DNA from: JAPLCX01 sp964460305
GTDB lineage: Bacteria; Auribacterota; Tritonobacteria; UBA1439
Assembly (NCBI GenBank): GCA_964460305.1
Contig: CAYWRA010000076.1
Location: forward strand, 1 to 13,728
Reading direction: 5' to 3'
Length of the DNA: 13,728 nucleotides
Positions 1 to 6,188 of this stretch are shown piece by piece. Numbering within the stretch: position 1 is the stretch's first letter; every line of letters begins with the position of its first letter. The notes beneath the pieces are model-generated. The model had not been told where the DNA came from. It searched no databases and saw only the letters and a list, made by a program, of their open reading frames with translations. Both the position numbers and the translations under genes were made by a program.

Positions 1-389
1 GTGACGCTCGGGGTTGGCGTCATCTTACCGCTGATCATCTGGATCAGGAGAGAGCCGAGCACGATGACAAGATCGCGGCTGATGACAAGGACGGGGAACC
101 AGACCGGAAACCGCGCGAGATGTCCCATGGGTAAGCTCAGCGCGATCACCGCCGTATTCAGGAGCAGCTTATCGGCCGCCGGATCGAGGAACGCTCCCAA
201 GACCGACTTTTGGGCCGTGCGCCGCGCGATGAGACCGTCAAGCGCATCGCTTGAGGCGGCGACCGCGAAGGCGACAAGCGTCCCACACCGGAACAACTCC
301 GTTCCGCTATCCCGATAGCGCAGGAGCAGCGCCACGAAACAGGGCACAAGCAGAATGCGGATGAGGGTGATGATGTTGGGAAGGCACAT
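1..389 (-). CDS. pgsA: CDP-alcohol phosphatidyltransferase, PgsA-like (partial, 3' end outside window)
   Basis: Likely makes phosphatidylglycerol phosphate from CDP-diacylglycerol and glycerol-3-phosphate, an inner-membrane step of phospholipid synthesis. The start is ATG at 389-387; 129 codons are visible before the left edge. The N-terminus reads MCLPNIITLIRILLVP, which matches the family opening (PNxxTLxR), followed by a hydrophobic segment at about residues 12-23. The CDP-alcohol phosphatidyltransferase signature D-x2-D-G-x2-A-R-x8-G-x3-D-x3-D is complete (D48, D51, G52, A55, R56, G65, D69, D73). These acidic residues bind the metal and the CDP moiety in the family. No strong ribosome-binding site is seen; a heptamer repeat array ends about a dozen bases upstream. 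The family is certain. The substrate (glycerol-phosphate rather than another alcohol) is inferred from the N-terminus and motif spacing. Confidence 0.85.
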   Translation of the reverse strand, partial: MCLPNIITLIRILLVPCFVALLLRYRDSGTELFRCGTLVAFAVAASSDALDGLIARRTAQKSVLGAFLDPAADKLLLNTAVIALSLPMGHLARFPVWFPVLVISRDLVIVLGSLLIQMISGKMTPTPSV

Positions 390-397
390 TAGGAAAA

Positions 398-416
398 ATC
401 CCAAATCCCAAATCCC
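398..416. repeat. AAATCCC heptamer array, three units
   Basis: Three consecutive AAATCCC units, with C-runs at 400-402, 407-409 and 414-416, lie directly upstream of the PgsA-like start. On the coding (minus) strand it reads GGGATTT repeated, so the transcript leader would be G-rich. Only three G-runs are present, one short of a canonical quadruplex motif. Related arrays occur at about 5319-5344, 9299-9319 and 13322-13348. Confidence 0.8.
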
Positions 417-455
417 AACAGGGCAGGATTGAGGATTAAGTTTTCAAGACAGTTC

Positions 456-479
456 AGGGTCAGACCTCGACTATTGACA
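456..479 (+). repeat. short dispersed motif 'agggtcagacct...act'
   Basis: The sequence from 456 begins agggtcagacctcgact. It has a reverse-complement relative at 4498-4482 (agggtcaaacctttact), matching at 14 of 17 positions. The 390-561 gap otherwise holds no recognisable gene. I recall similar motifs beside REP-associated transposases in other bacteria, but no transposase is present here, so the identity is only a suggestion. Confidence 0.35.
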
Positions 480-561
480 GAGTTGTTTATCCGCCGCGGT
501 AATTTTTTATCACTCAACATTGGGAACCCTGATGGCCTTGGGCCACATCGCTGAATTACGC

Positions 562-828
562 CTACCAGCCACGTCCCCCAGTTTGAATCTCTACTATAAC
601 CCCATCCTTGAGGATAACAATATCCATTAAATTATCTGGCCCATGATTATATGTCCATTCTTCCCTGAGGTAAATTTTGCTGTCTTCTTTTACACGCCAA
701 GAACGGGACTGAGTCGGAGGCCCGCACGTACTCAAGAGCTTTGTTCGAGAATCACCGACCGAAACTAAATCAGAGCCACATCGCATAGCAATCGCCGAAT
801 TATCAATCAGACAAAGAAGTAATGCCAC
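562..828 (-). CDS. DUF2845-like small secreted protein, start uncertain
   Basis: From the GTG at 828-826 this reads 88 residues. The mature part matches the DUF2845 pattern as I know it: RCGSDLVSVGDS (16-27), a second cysteine in STCGPP (C35), and a C-terminal EEWTYNHGPDNL with a closing ETGG-like segment (IQTGGRGW). Function is unknown in the family; members are exported. The open frame continues upstream of the GTG to a TAA at 870-868 and encodes RGFKIAIFVALLLCLIDNSAIA, a textbook signal peptide ending in an AxA-type cleavage site. No ATG, GTG or TTG is available to include its charged part. The true start may therefore be a rare codon (ATC at 840 or ATT at 858, with AGGGG or GGAGG upstream), or the original start has been lost. 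The stop is TAG. Codons look more AT-rich than in neighbouring genes, and the gene stands alone among repeats. Confidence 0.6.
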   Translation of the reverse strand: MALLLCLIDNSAIAMRCGSDLVSVGDSRTKLLSTCGPPTQSRSWRVKEDSKIYLREEWTYNHGPDNLMDIVILKDGVIVEIQTGGRGW

Positions 829-1304
829 GAAAATAGCGATTTTGAAGCCCCTGCCAATAACCCTCCGTTAAAGATGTACTCCGGTCAATGTACTTGAAGT
901 ACGATACCGTTTCATCAAGAGATATTCTAATATTCATGATGGAATTTTTATGATGGGAACCTTCTTTCTTTATTCAGGAAACTTCAGGGCCGGACACCAT
1001 ATCCTCTCTATCCGCCTCGATTAAAAATCCGCGTCTATCTGCGGCTGATTCTCCACGTTCATCCGTGGTTGAAAATAATCTTCGGCTAATTCTCCGCAAA
1101 AATCCGTGGCAAAAAGCACCCGCAGTAAGCTTTAAGCCGTAAGCTAAAGATATTTCTCGATCACCTGATTATCCTGACTATCAGAGAAAATCAGAGTAAT
1201 CAGGCGCAGGAATACCGAGGAACATTCGGACCCCGGTGCTTCCCTGCTCCCTGTAATATCTGTGAATATCCGTAACAATCTGTGAAAATCTGTGGCAAAA
1301 TCAA
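829..1304. other. gene-poor spacer with degenerate 'TCCGTG' repeats
   Basis: No convincing gene is seen in this 476-bp gap. The segment at about 1021-1115 is built of short variants such as atccgcgtctatctgcgg, ttcatccgtggttgaaa and aaaaatccgtggcaaaaag. The segment at about 1253-1303 contains atatctgtgaatatccgt and caatctgtgaaaatctgtgg. The same family recurs at 4529-4690, 8400-8455 and 8530-8560. A perfect 13-base palindrome, gtacttgaagtac, lies at 890-902 upstream of the DUF2845-like gene and could be an operator. No clear promoter could be assigned. Confidence 0.6.
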
Positions 1305-3032
1305 TCACTGCTGCGCCTTTTCGATCTTGCCCCATGTGTCGCGGAGTGCCACGGTACGGTTGAAGACGGGGTGTTCCGGCGAGGAATCCGGATCGACACA
1401 GAAATATCCCTGCCGCTCGAACTGGAACTGCGCGCCCGGAGGGGCGTCGGCCGCGCCCGATTCGACGAAGCAGCCGGCGACCACCTCGCGCGAGGCCGGG
1501 TTCAGACATGCCTTGTAATCCTTTCCATCAGCCACCTCCGCCGGATTCGATTTCGTAAAGAGATGGTCATAGAGACGCACCTCCGCCGACAGGGCGTGCG
1601 CCGCCGAAAGCCAGTGTATCGTCCCCCTGACTTTGCGGCCGTCGGGGGCGTGTCCCCCCCGCGTGGCCGGGTCGTACGCGCACCGGAGCTCCGTCACCTC
1701 CCCCGTCCCTTCGTCCTTCGTGAATCCCGCGCAGGTGATGAGATAGCCGTACCGCAGGCGCACCTCGGCGCCGGGCGCGAGGCGGTGGTATTTCTTGGGC
1801 GGTTGTTCGCGAAAGTCATCCTGCTCGATGTAGAGGACTCGCGAGAACGGGACCTTCCTCGTCCCCGCGGAGGGGTCCTCGGGGTTATTGACCGCATCGA
1901 GTTCCTCCACACGATCCTCGGGATAGTTCTCGATGACCACGCGAAGGGGCCGGAGCACCGCCATCACCCGCAGCGCCCGCTTATTCAGGTCTTCACGCAG
2001 GCAGTGTTCGAGGAGCGCTATGTCAACCTGGCTGTCGGTCTTCGCCACGCCGATCCGGTCGCAGAAATCCCTGATCGCCTCCGGTGTATAACCGCGCCTG
2101 CGAAGTCCCGACAGGGTGGGCATCCTTGGATCGTCCCAGCCGGAGACGTATTTCCCCTCCACCAATTCCAAAAGCTTCCGCTTGCTAAGCACCGTGTGGC
2201 TGAGATTGAGCCGGGCGAACTCGATCTGCTGGGGGTGGTGCTCTACGGGAACCGCCTGGAGGAACCAATCGTAGAGCGGTCTATGGTCCTCGAACTCGAG
2301 AGTGCAGATGGAGTGCGTGATCCCCTCAATCGAATCCGACAGGCAGTGCGCGAAATCGTACATCGGATAAATGCACCATGCGCCCCCCGTCCTCTGATGA
2401 TCCACGTGGCGGATGCGGTAGATGACGGGATCCCGCATGTTCAGGTTGGGCGAGGCCATGTCGATCTTCGCCCTGAGGACGTGCGCGCCGTCGGGGAACT
2501 CTCCCCTCTTCATGCGCTCGAATAAATCGAGGCTCTCCTCCACCGGACGGGAGCGGAACGGGCTCTCCTTGCCGGGCATGGTGAGAGTCCCGCGGTATTC
2601 CCGCATCTCATCCGTGCTCAGGCTGTCCACGTAGGCTTTTCCCAGCCGTATGAGTTGCACCGCGCACTCATAGAGCTTCCCGAAATAGTCGGAGGCATGG
2701 TAGAGGTGCTTTCCCCAGTCGAAGCCGAGCCAGCGGACGTCCCGCATGATCGACTCGACGTACTCGACCTCCTCCTTGACTGGATTGGTGTCGTCGAAAC
2801 GGAGATGGCACCTCCCTCCGTTCTCCAGGGCGATGCCGAAGTTGAGGCAGATCGATTTCGCGTGGCCGATGTGCAGGTAACCGTTCGGCTCGGGCGGAAA
2901 CCGCGTCACGACCTGCCCGCCGTGCTTCCCCGTCCTCAGGTCATCCACGACGATCTCCCGGATGAAATCGCCCGGGGGAGCCCCTCCAGGGCCGCGTCCG
3001 CATTTCTCTTTATCGCGTGCCGATTCGTTCAT
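1305..3032 (-). CDS. glnS: glutaminyl-tRNA synthetase
   Basis: Class I aminoacyl-tRNA synthetase that charges tRNA-Gln directly with glutamine in the cytoplasm. The 575-residue length is near the usual 550-580. The Rossmann catalytic domain shows the HIGH motif (H54-I-G-H57) after PPEPNGYL, the second ATP motif as VLSKR (281-285), and the GlnRS-typical block CIYPMYDFAHCLSDSIEGITHSICTLEFEDHRPLYDW (220-256) used for acceptor-stem and glutamine recognition. The C-terminal half (from about 345) corresponds to the anticodon-binding beta-barrels. The ATG overlaps the gltX stop as ATGA, with purine-rich GGGAG/GGGG just upstream, so the two genes are probably translationally coupled. Having GlnRS beside GluRS implies that Gln-tRNA can be made without transamidation; gatCAB is not in this window. 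The stop is TGA at 1305. Confidence 0.97.
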   Translation of the reverse strand: MNESARDKEKCGRGPGGAPPGDFIREIVVDDLRTGKHGGQVVTRFPPEPNGYLHIGHAKSICLNFGIALENGGRCHLRFDDTNPVKEEVEYVESIMRDVRWLGFDWGKHLYHASDYFGKLYECAVQLIRLGKAYVDSLSTDEMREYRGTLTMPGKESPFRSRPVEESLDLFERMKRGEFPDGAHVLRAKIDMASPNLNMRDPVIYRIRHVDHQRTGGAWCIYPMYDFAHCLSDSIEGITHSICTLEFEDHRPLYDWFLQAVPVEHHPQQIEFARLNLSHTVLSKRKLLELVEGKYVSGWDDPRMPTLSGLRRRGYTPEAIRDFCDRIGVAKTDSQVDIALLEHCLREDLNKRALRVMAVLRPLRVVIENYPEDRVEELDAVNNPEDPSAGTRKVPFSRVLYIEQDDFREQPPKKYHRLAPGAEVRLRYGYLITCAGFTKDEGTGEVTELRCAYDPATRGGHAPDGRKVRGTIHWLSAAHALSAEVRLYDHLFTKSNPAEVADGKDYKACLNPASREVVAGCFVESGAADAPPGAQFQFERQGYFCVDPDSSPEHPVFNRTVALRDTWGKIEKAQQ

Positions 3033-4378
3033 TGCGCCCCATCACTCCCTACGTCGCTTACGGTAACGTGCGGCGCTCTCCTAATGCGATCGAGGACCTT
3101 CTCTTTCCCGATAAGCGCCATGGTCTCGAAGATTCCTGGGGTTTCCATGCGCCCGCTGACCGCGACGCGCACCGGTTGTATCACCTCTCCCGGCTTCACG
3201 CCACGGGCGGCTATGACGGCGCGTATTTCGCGTTCGATAGACTCTTTGTCGAACTCCCGGAGCGGCTCCAGCCGGGCGATGACCTCTCCAAGCACGGCCT
3301 CCGCGCCCTCTTTCTGGATATGCTTCCGGAACGCCTTGGGATCGATCTTCGGGGCATCGGTGAAGAAGTAGTGCGACTTGTCAGCGAGGTCGCGGAGTGT
3401 CCTGAACCGCTCTCCGAGGAGGCGGACCACCTCCTCCATCCGCGCTGGGGAAACCGACCCTGGTGCCACGCCGTACGCCGCGAGGTACGGCAGGGCCATG
3501 CGCGTAATCTCCTCCGCCGTCCTTTTCTTGAAATACTGCATGTTCAGCCACTCGAGCTTCTTCGTGTCGAAGACAGCGCTCTTCTTGTTGACCCGGTCAA
3601 GTGAGAAAGCGGCGATGAGCTGATCGAGCGACATTATCTCGCGGTCGTCGCCGGGGGACCAGCCGAGCAGGGCCAGGAAATTGACGAGCGCCTCCGGCAG
3701 TACCCCATCATCGCGGAATTGGCCGACTGCGGTCGCCCCGTGGCGCTTGCTCAGCCGCGCGCCGTCGGGCCCCAGGATGAGAGGAACGTGCGCAAAGAGG
3801 GGGACGGGTAAGCCGAGGGCCTCGTAGAGGACGAGTTGCTTGGGGGTGTTGCTCAGGTGGTCGTCCCCTCGGATGATGTGGGTGATGCCCATGTCGGCAT
3901 CGTCGATCACACAGGCAAAGTTGTAGGTCGGCGTGCCGTCGGATTTCATGAGGACGAGGTCGCCGACGACCTCCGGGGCGAACCGGACCTCGCCGTGGAT
4001 CAGATCGTTCACTACGATTGTACGCTCCGGTTGCTTCAGGATGATAGCGGGCTTCGCTCCCTTCTTCTCCTCGGAGACGTAGGCCCTCCCCGAGCTTACG
4101 AGACGCTCGGCGTGGGGGGTATAAAGGTGAAACCGCGACGACTGTAGTATCGGCCCCTCGTCCCAGTCGAGACCGAGCCAGCGGACGTTGTCGATGATGG
4201 CGTCGATCGACTCTTTCGTGGAGCGCTGGAGGTCCGTATCCTCGATGCGCAGGATGAACGTGCCGCCTACGTGCCTCGCGAAAAGCCAGTTGAAGAGAGC
4301 GGTCCTTGCGCCGCCAACGTGGAGATGCCCGGTTGGGCTCGGCGCAAACCGCACCCGAACCGCTGATTTTTCCGTCAT
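3029..4378 (-). CDS. gltX: glutamyl-tRNA synthetase, compact form
   Basis: Class I synthetase charging tRNA-Glu; it also feeds tetrapyrrole synthesis where the C5 route is used. The N-terminus VRVRFAPSPTGHLHVGGARTALFNWLFAR carries the HIGH-type motif as HVGG (20-23). The KMSKS-type motif is RLSKR (208-212), and IIRGDDHLSNTPKQ (168-181) is the family's active-site block. The C-terminal anticodon-binding helical domain follows from about residue 315. At 449 residues it is shorter than the usual 470-500. The stretch after GRAYVSEEKK (97-106) runs almost at once into NDLIHGEVRF, so the insert that carries the CxC...C zinc site in many bacterial GluRS is missing. The start is ATG with AAGGTGA about seven bases upstream, and the stop overlaps the glnS start. 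Discrimination against tRNA-Gln is likely, given the adjacent GlnRS, but cannot be read directly. Confidence 0.97.
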   Translation of the reverse strand: MTEKSAVRVRFAPSPTGHLHVGGARTALFNWLFARHVGGTFILRIEDTDLQRSTKESIDAIIDNVRWLGLDWDEGPILQSSRFHLYTPHAERLVSSGRAYVSEEKKGAKPAIILKQPERTIVVNDLIHGEVRFAPEVVGDLVLMKSDGTPTYNFACVIDDADMGITHIIRGDDHLSNTPKQLVLYEALGLPVPLFAHVPLILGPDGARLSKRHGATAVGQFRDDGVLPEALVNFLALLGWSPGDDREIMSLDQLIAAFSLDRVNKKSAVFDTKKLEWLNMQYFKKRTAEEITRMALPYLAAYGVAPGSVSPARMEEVVRLLGERFRTLRDLADKSHYFFTDAPKIDPKAFRKHIQKEGAEAVLGEVIARLEPLREFDKESIEREIRAVIAARGVKPGEVIQPVRVAVSGRMETPGIFETMALIGKEKVLDRIRRAPHVTVSDVGSDGAQ

Positions 4379-4696
4379 GTCTATATCACCTTTTCAATGC
4401 TTTTAGCCAGATGCTGCGAGCCAAATAAACGCCGAGACTGAAGTCTCGGCTATGAGTCTCGGCTGGGTAGCTTAGTAAAGAGTAAAGGTTTGACCCTATT
4501 TGTGCGCTTCGCGTACTTCGTGGTCAAAAAATCCGTGTCCATCCGTGAAATCTCCCGAAGGGATCCCGTTGGGACGTGGATGGAACCTTTGTTTCTTCAA
4601 ATCCGCGTCTATCCGCGGCAAATAACTCTTTCCTCTCTTTTACTATTTGTGGAAAATCTGCGTCCCAATCCGTGTTCATCCGTGGTTAAATTAGCT
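4379..4696. repeat. repeat-packed spacer upstream of gltX
   Basis: No gene is supported in this 318-bp gap between the oxidoreductase gamma subunit and gltX. It holds a perfect hairpin (4431-4450), a reverse copy of the 456-479 motif (4482-4498), and a stretch resembling 'cttcgtggtcaaaaaatccg' (4518-4537). A decayed copy of the 95-bp repeat core lies at 4553-4576 (tcccgaagggatcccgttgg...), and several 'TCCGTG' units lie at 4529-4548, 4599-4617 and 4655-4690. It also holds a 'ctcttttact' unit (4632-4641) shared with 8502-8521 and 12001-12020. This break may mean gltX-glnS has its own promoter, but I could not identify one confidently. Confidence 0.65.
4431..4464. repeat. perfect inverted repeat with an extra half-copy
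   Basis: GCCGAGACT and AGTCTCGGC (4431-4450) form a perfect 9-bp palindromic stem separated by only GA. Another AGTCTCGGCT follows at 4455-4464, a 10-base direct repeat of 4442-4451, so two alternative hairpins are possible. A weaker relative (taaagtctccgctatggtag) lies at about 8465-8484. No T-run follows, so a simple intrinsic terminator is not supported. Confidence 0.7.
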
Positions 4697-5290
4697 TCAC
4701 CCGAACCCGAAGCCGCGGGTGATCTTGCTCCATATCGCCGCCGAGGTATGGGAATCGACGTAAGCCTTCCCTTCGAGAAGCGCCTGGCGGTTTACCTCGA
4801 CGAGGTGCTGGCGGTAGCTGGGCAACATCTCCTGGATGGCGGCCATGACCGTCGGCAGCTCCACGATGGCGCGCTTGGCCAAAAATGCGCCAAGGGCGAC
4901 CATGTTCGCCACGCGGGTGTTGCCCAGACGGTCGGCTACGTTCGTCGCCGCAACCTGGATCACCTCGATGTCATTGCGCTTCGCAAGCCGCGTCACCAGC
5001 GACGTGTTGACGATCAACAATCCCTTCTTCGCCACCATCGGCTCGAACTTCACGAGAGAGGGACTGTTCATGATGATCGCGGTGGTCGGCTCCGACACGA
5101 CCGGCGAGGGGATCTCCTCGGAAGATATTATGACGTTGCAATAGGCCGTCCCGCCGCGCACCTCAGCGCCGTAGGATGGCATGTACGTCACGTGCTTCTT
5201 CTCCATCATGCCGGCGTAGCAGAGGAGCTTGCCCATGAACATGATCCCCTGTCCGCCGAAACCGGCTATGATGACCCGTTCCTGGTCCAT
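4697..5290 (-). CDS. 2-oxoacid:ferredoxin oxidoreductase, gamma subunit
   Basis: Gamma subunit of a CoA-dependent 2-oxoacid:ferredoxin oxidoreductase (VorC/KorC/PorG type, 197 residues), which oxidatively decarboxylates a 2-oxoacid to acyl-CoA and reduces ferredoxin. The protein opens MDQERVIIAGFGGQGIM with the family glycine-rich motif G10-F-G-G-Q-G15. It continues with YMPSYGAEVRGGTAYCNVIIS (about 50-70), typical of the CoA-interacting gamma domain. I chose the ATG at 5290-5288 because AGGTGAGG lies just upstream; a longer frame to 5332 begins inside spacer sequence. It follows the beta subunit gene after 98 bp that contain a G-quadruplex-capable array. The stop is TGA. Which oxoacid is used (2-oxoisovalerate, 2-oxoglutarate or pyruvate) cannot be told from this subunit. 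Confidence 0.92.
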   Translation of the reverse strand: MDQERVIIAGFGGQGIMFMGKLLCYAGMMEKKHVTYMPSYGAEVRGGTAYCNVIISSEEIPSPVVSEPTTAIIMNSPSLVKFEPMVAKKGLLIVNTSLVTRLAKRNDIEVIQVAATNVADRLGNTRVANMVALGAFLAKRAIVELPTVMAAIQEMLPSYRQHLVEVNRQALLEGKAYVDSHTSAAIWSKITRGFGFG

Positions 5291-5318
5291 TTCCTCACCT
5301 GTAAAATATCGAGGAAAA

Positions 5319-5344
5319 ATCCCAAATCCCAAATCCCAAATCCC
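5319..5344 (-). promoter_or_regulatory. four-unit heptamer array forming a canonical G-quadruplex motif upstream of gamma subunit
   Basis: C-runs at 5321-5323, 5328-5330, 5335-5337 and 5342-5344 give, on the coding strand and in the transcript, four GGG runs separated by ATTT loops (G3N4 repeated). This satisfies the standard quadruplex pattern. It ends about 30 bases before the gamma-subunit start, so in mRNA it would sit just upstream of the ribosome-binding site. A regulatory effect is inference; the array itself is plain in the sequence. Confidence 0.55.
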
Positions 5345-5388
5345 AATATTGATAATTCATTTGGATTTTGCCTGCCCGGGTGAAGTGG

Positions 5389-6135
5389 CTATTTTTTCTC
5401 GGTAATGTTCTTGAACTGGCCGAGGGGGAAGACGTCTGTCATCCGGTCATCGATCATCTTCATGGCCACGCGCGGTTCCAGGCCCCAGTAGGTGGGGCAC
5501 GGCGAAAGGATCTCCACAAGACCAAATCCCTTCCCCTCAACCTGCATCTGGAGCGCGGTCTTGATGGCGATCCTTGCCTTGTTGACGTTCTTGGGTTTGT
5601 TGATGGTGCACCGTTCGACGAATTTCACGCTGTCGAATTGCGCAAGGAGCTCCGCGACCTTGATGGGGCTCCCCTCCCCCTGGACCGATCTGCCCCGTGG
5701 GGACGTCTCGGTCTTCTGACCGATCATGGTTGTCGGCGCCATCTGCCCGCCGGTCATGCCATACACTCCGTTATTCACGAAAAAGACCGTGATATTCTCT
5801 CCCCTGTTCGCGGCGTGTATGATCTCCGCCATCCCGATCGCGGCGAGATCGCCGTCTCCCTGGTACGCGAAGATGATCAGGTCGGGCCGCGCCCGTTTCA
5901 TCCCCGTAGCGACCGCGGGGGCTCTCCCGTGCGCCGCCTCGGTCACGTCGAAATTGAAATAGTCGTAGGCCAGCACCGCGCATCCCACGGGGGCGATGCC
6001 AACGATCCTCTCCCGGATGCCGAGCTCATCAATCACTTCGGCGATCAGGCGGTGGACGATGCCGTGGCCGCAGCCGCCGCAGTAGTGCGACTCGACGTCC
6101 TTTAAACTTTCAGGTCTGGAAAATATTTTTTTCAT
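5389..6135 (-). CDS. 2-oxoacid:ferredoxin oxidoreductase, beta subunit (thiamine diphosphate-binding)
   Basis: Beta subunit (248 residues) carrying the thiamine diphosphate and the iron-sulfur ligands through which electrons leave to ferredoxin. SHYCGGCGHG (16-25) supplies the C-x2-C-G-H motif (C19, C22) and PVGC (C52) another cysteine. The TPP motif is present as G93-D-G-D96 with N121-N122, spanning YQGDGDLAAIG to VNNGVYGMTGGQ. The closing block EILSPCPT is also typical. ATG at 6135-6133 is preferred because GGGGAG lies seven bases upstream; an ATG at 6150 has no usable site. It lies 53 bp downstream of the alpha subunit gene. The stop is TAG, which matters for interpreting xseA: TAG serves as a normal stop here. 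Annotated homologues are variously called VorA, KorB or PorB. Confidence 0.94.
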   Translation of the reverse strand: MKKIFSRPESLKDVESHYCGGCGHGIVHRLIAEVIDELGIRERIVGIAPVGCAVLAYDYFNFDVTEAAHGRAPAVATGMKRARPDLIIFAYQGDGDLAAIGMAEIIHAANRGENITVFFVNNGVYGMTGGQMAPTTMIGQKTETSPRGRSVQGEGSPIKVAELLAQFDSVKFVERCTINKPKNVNKARIAIKTALQMQVEGKGFGLVEILSPCPTYWGLEPRVAMKMIDDRMTDVFPLGQFKNITEKK

Positions 6136-6181
6136 TCGATAGCTCCCCATCCTAAAGGGTGGGCTACATTACTCGATAGCT
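6136..6181. mobile_element. 28-bp hairpin element flanked by perfect 9-bp direct repeat
   Basis: TCGATAGCT occurs at 6136-6144 and again at 6173-6181. Between them is a 28-bp segment (6145-6172) with an imperfect stem, CCCATCC (6146-6152) facing GGGTGGG (6157-6163) across TAAA, with one mismatched pair. A hairpin bounded by a perfect 9-bp direct repeat looks like the insertion footprint of a miniature element, though chance or other duplication is possible. It occupies most of the spacer between the alpha and beta subunit genes, and the left repeat overlaps the leader of the beta subunit. Confidence 0.5.
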
Positions 6182-6188
6182 TGTTCGC

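Noticed and set aside
390..561. Possible tRNA or small RNA gene in the spacer
   Set aside because: Looked for cloverleaf arms and a T-loop GGTTCRA; none found. Only repeat fragments are present.
803..937. Minus-strand 44-codon frame starting ATG at 937 (MNIRISLDETVSYFKYIDRS...)
   Set aside because: It has a plausible composition but no ribosome-binding site, and it overlaps in another frame the segment that reads as the signal peptide of the DUF2845-like protein. No support for translation.
1144..1509. 121-codon minus-strand frame across the end of glnS
   Set aside because: Out of frame with glnS, and its second half is read from spacer repeats; no family resemblance.
1371..2525. Long plus-strand open frame (384 codons) opposite glnS
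   Set aside because: It is antisense to an unmistakable glnS, its translation resembles no family I know, and long antisense frames are expected in GC-rich genes. The same applies to plus-strand frames opposite gltX, the oxidoreductase genes, tlyA, dxs and xseA.
5319..5344. CRISPR-like array
   Set aside because: The heptamers are contiguous with 4-base gaps and have no spacers or cas genes; they are simple tandem repeats.
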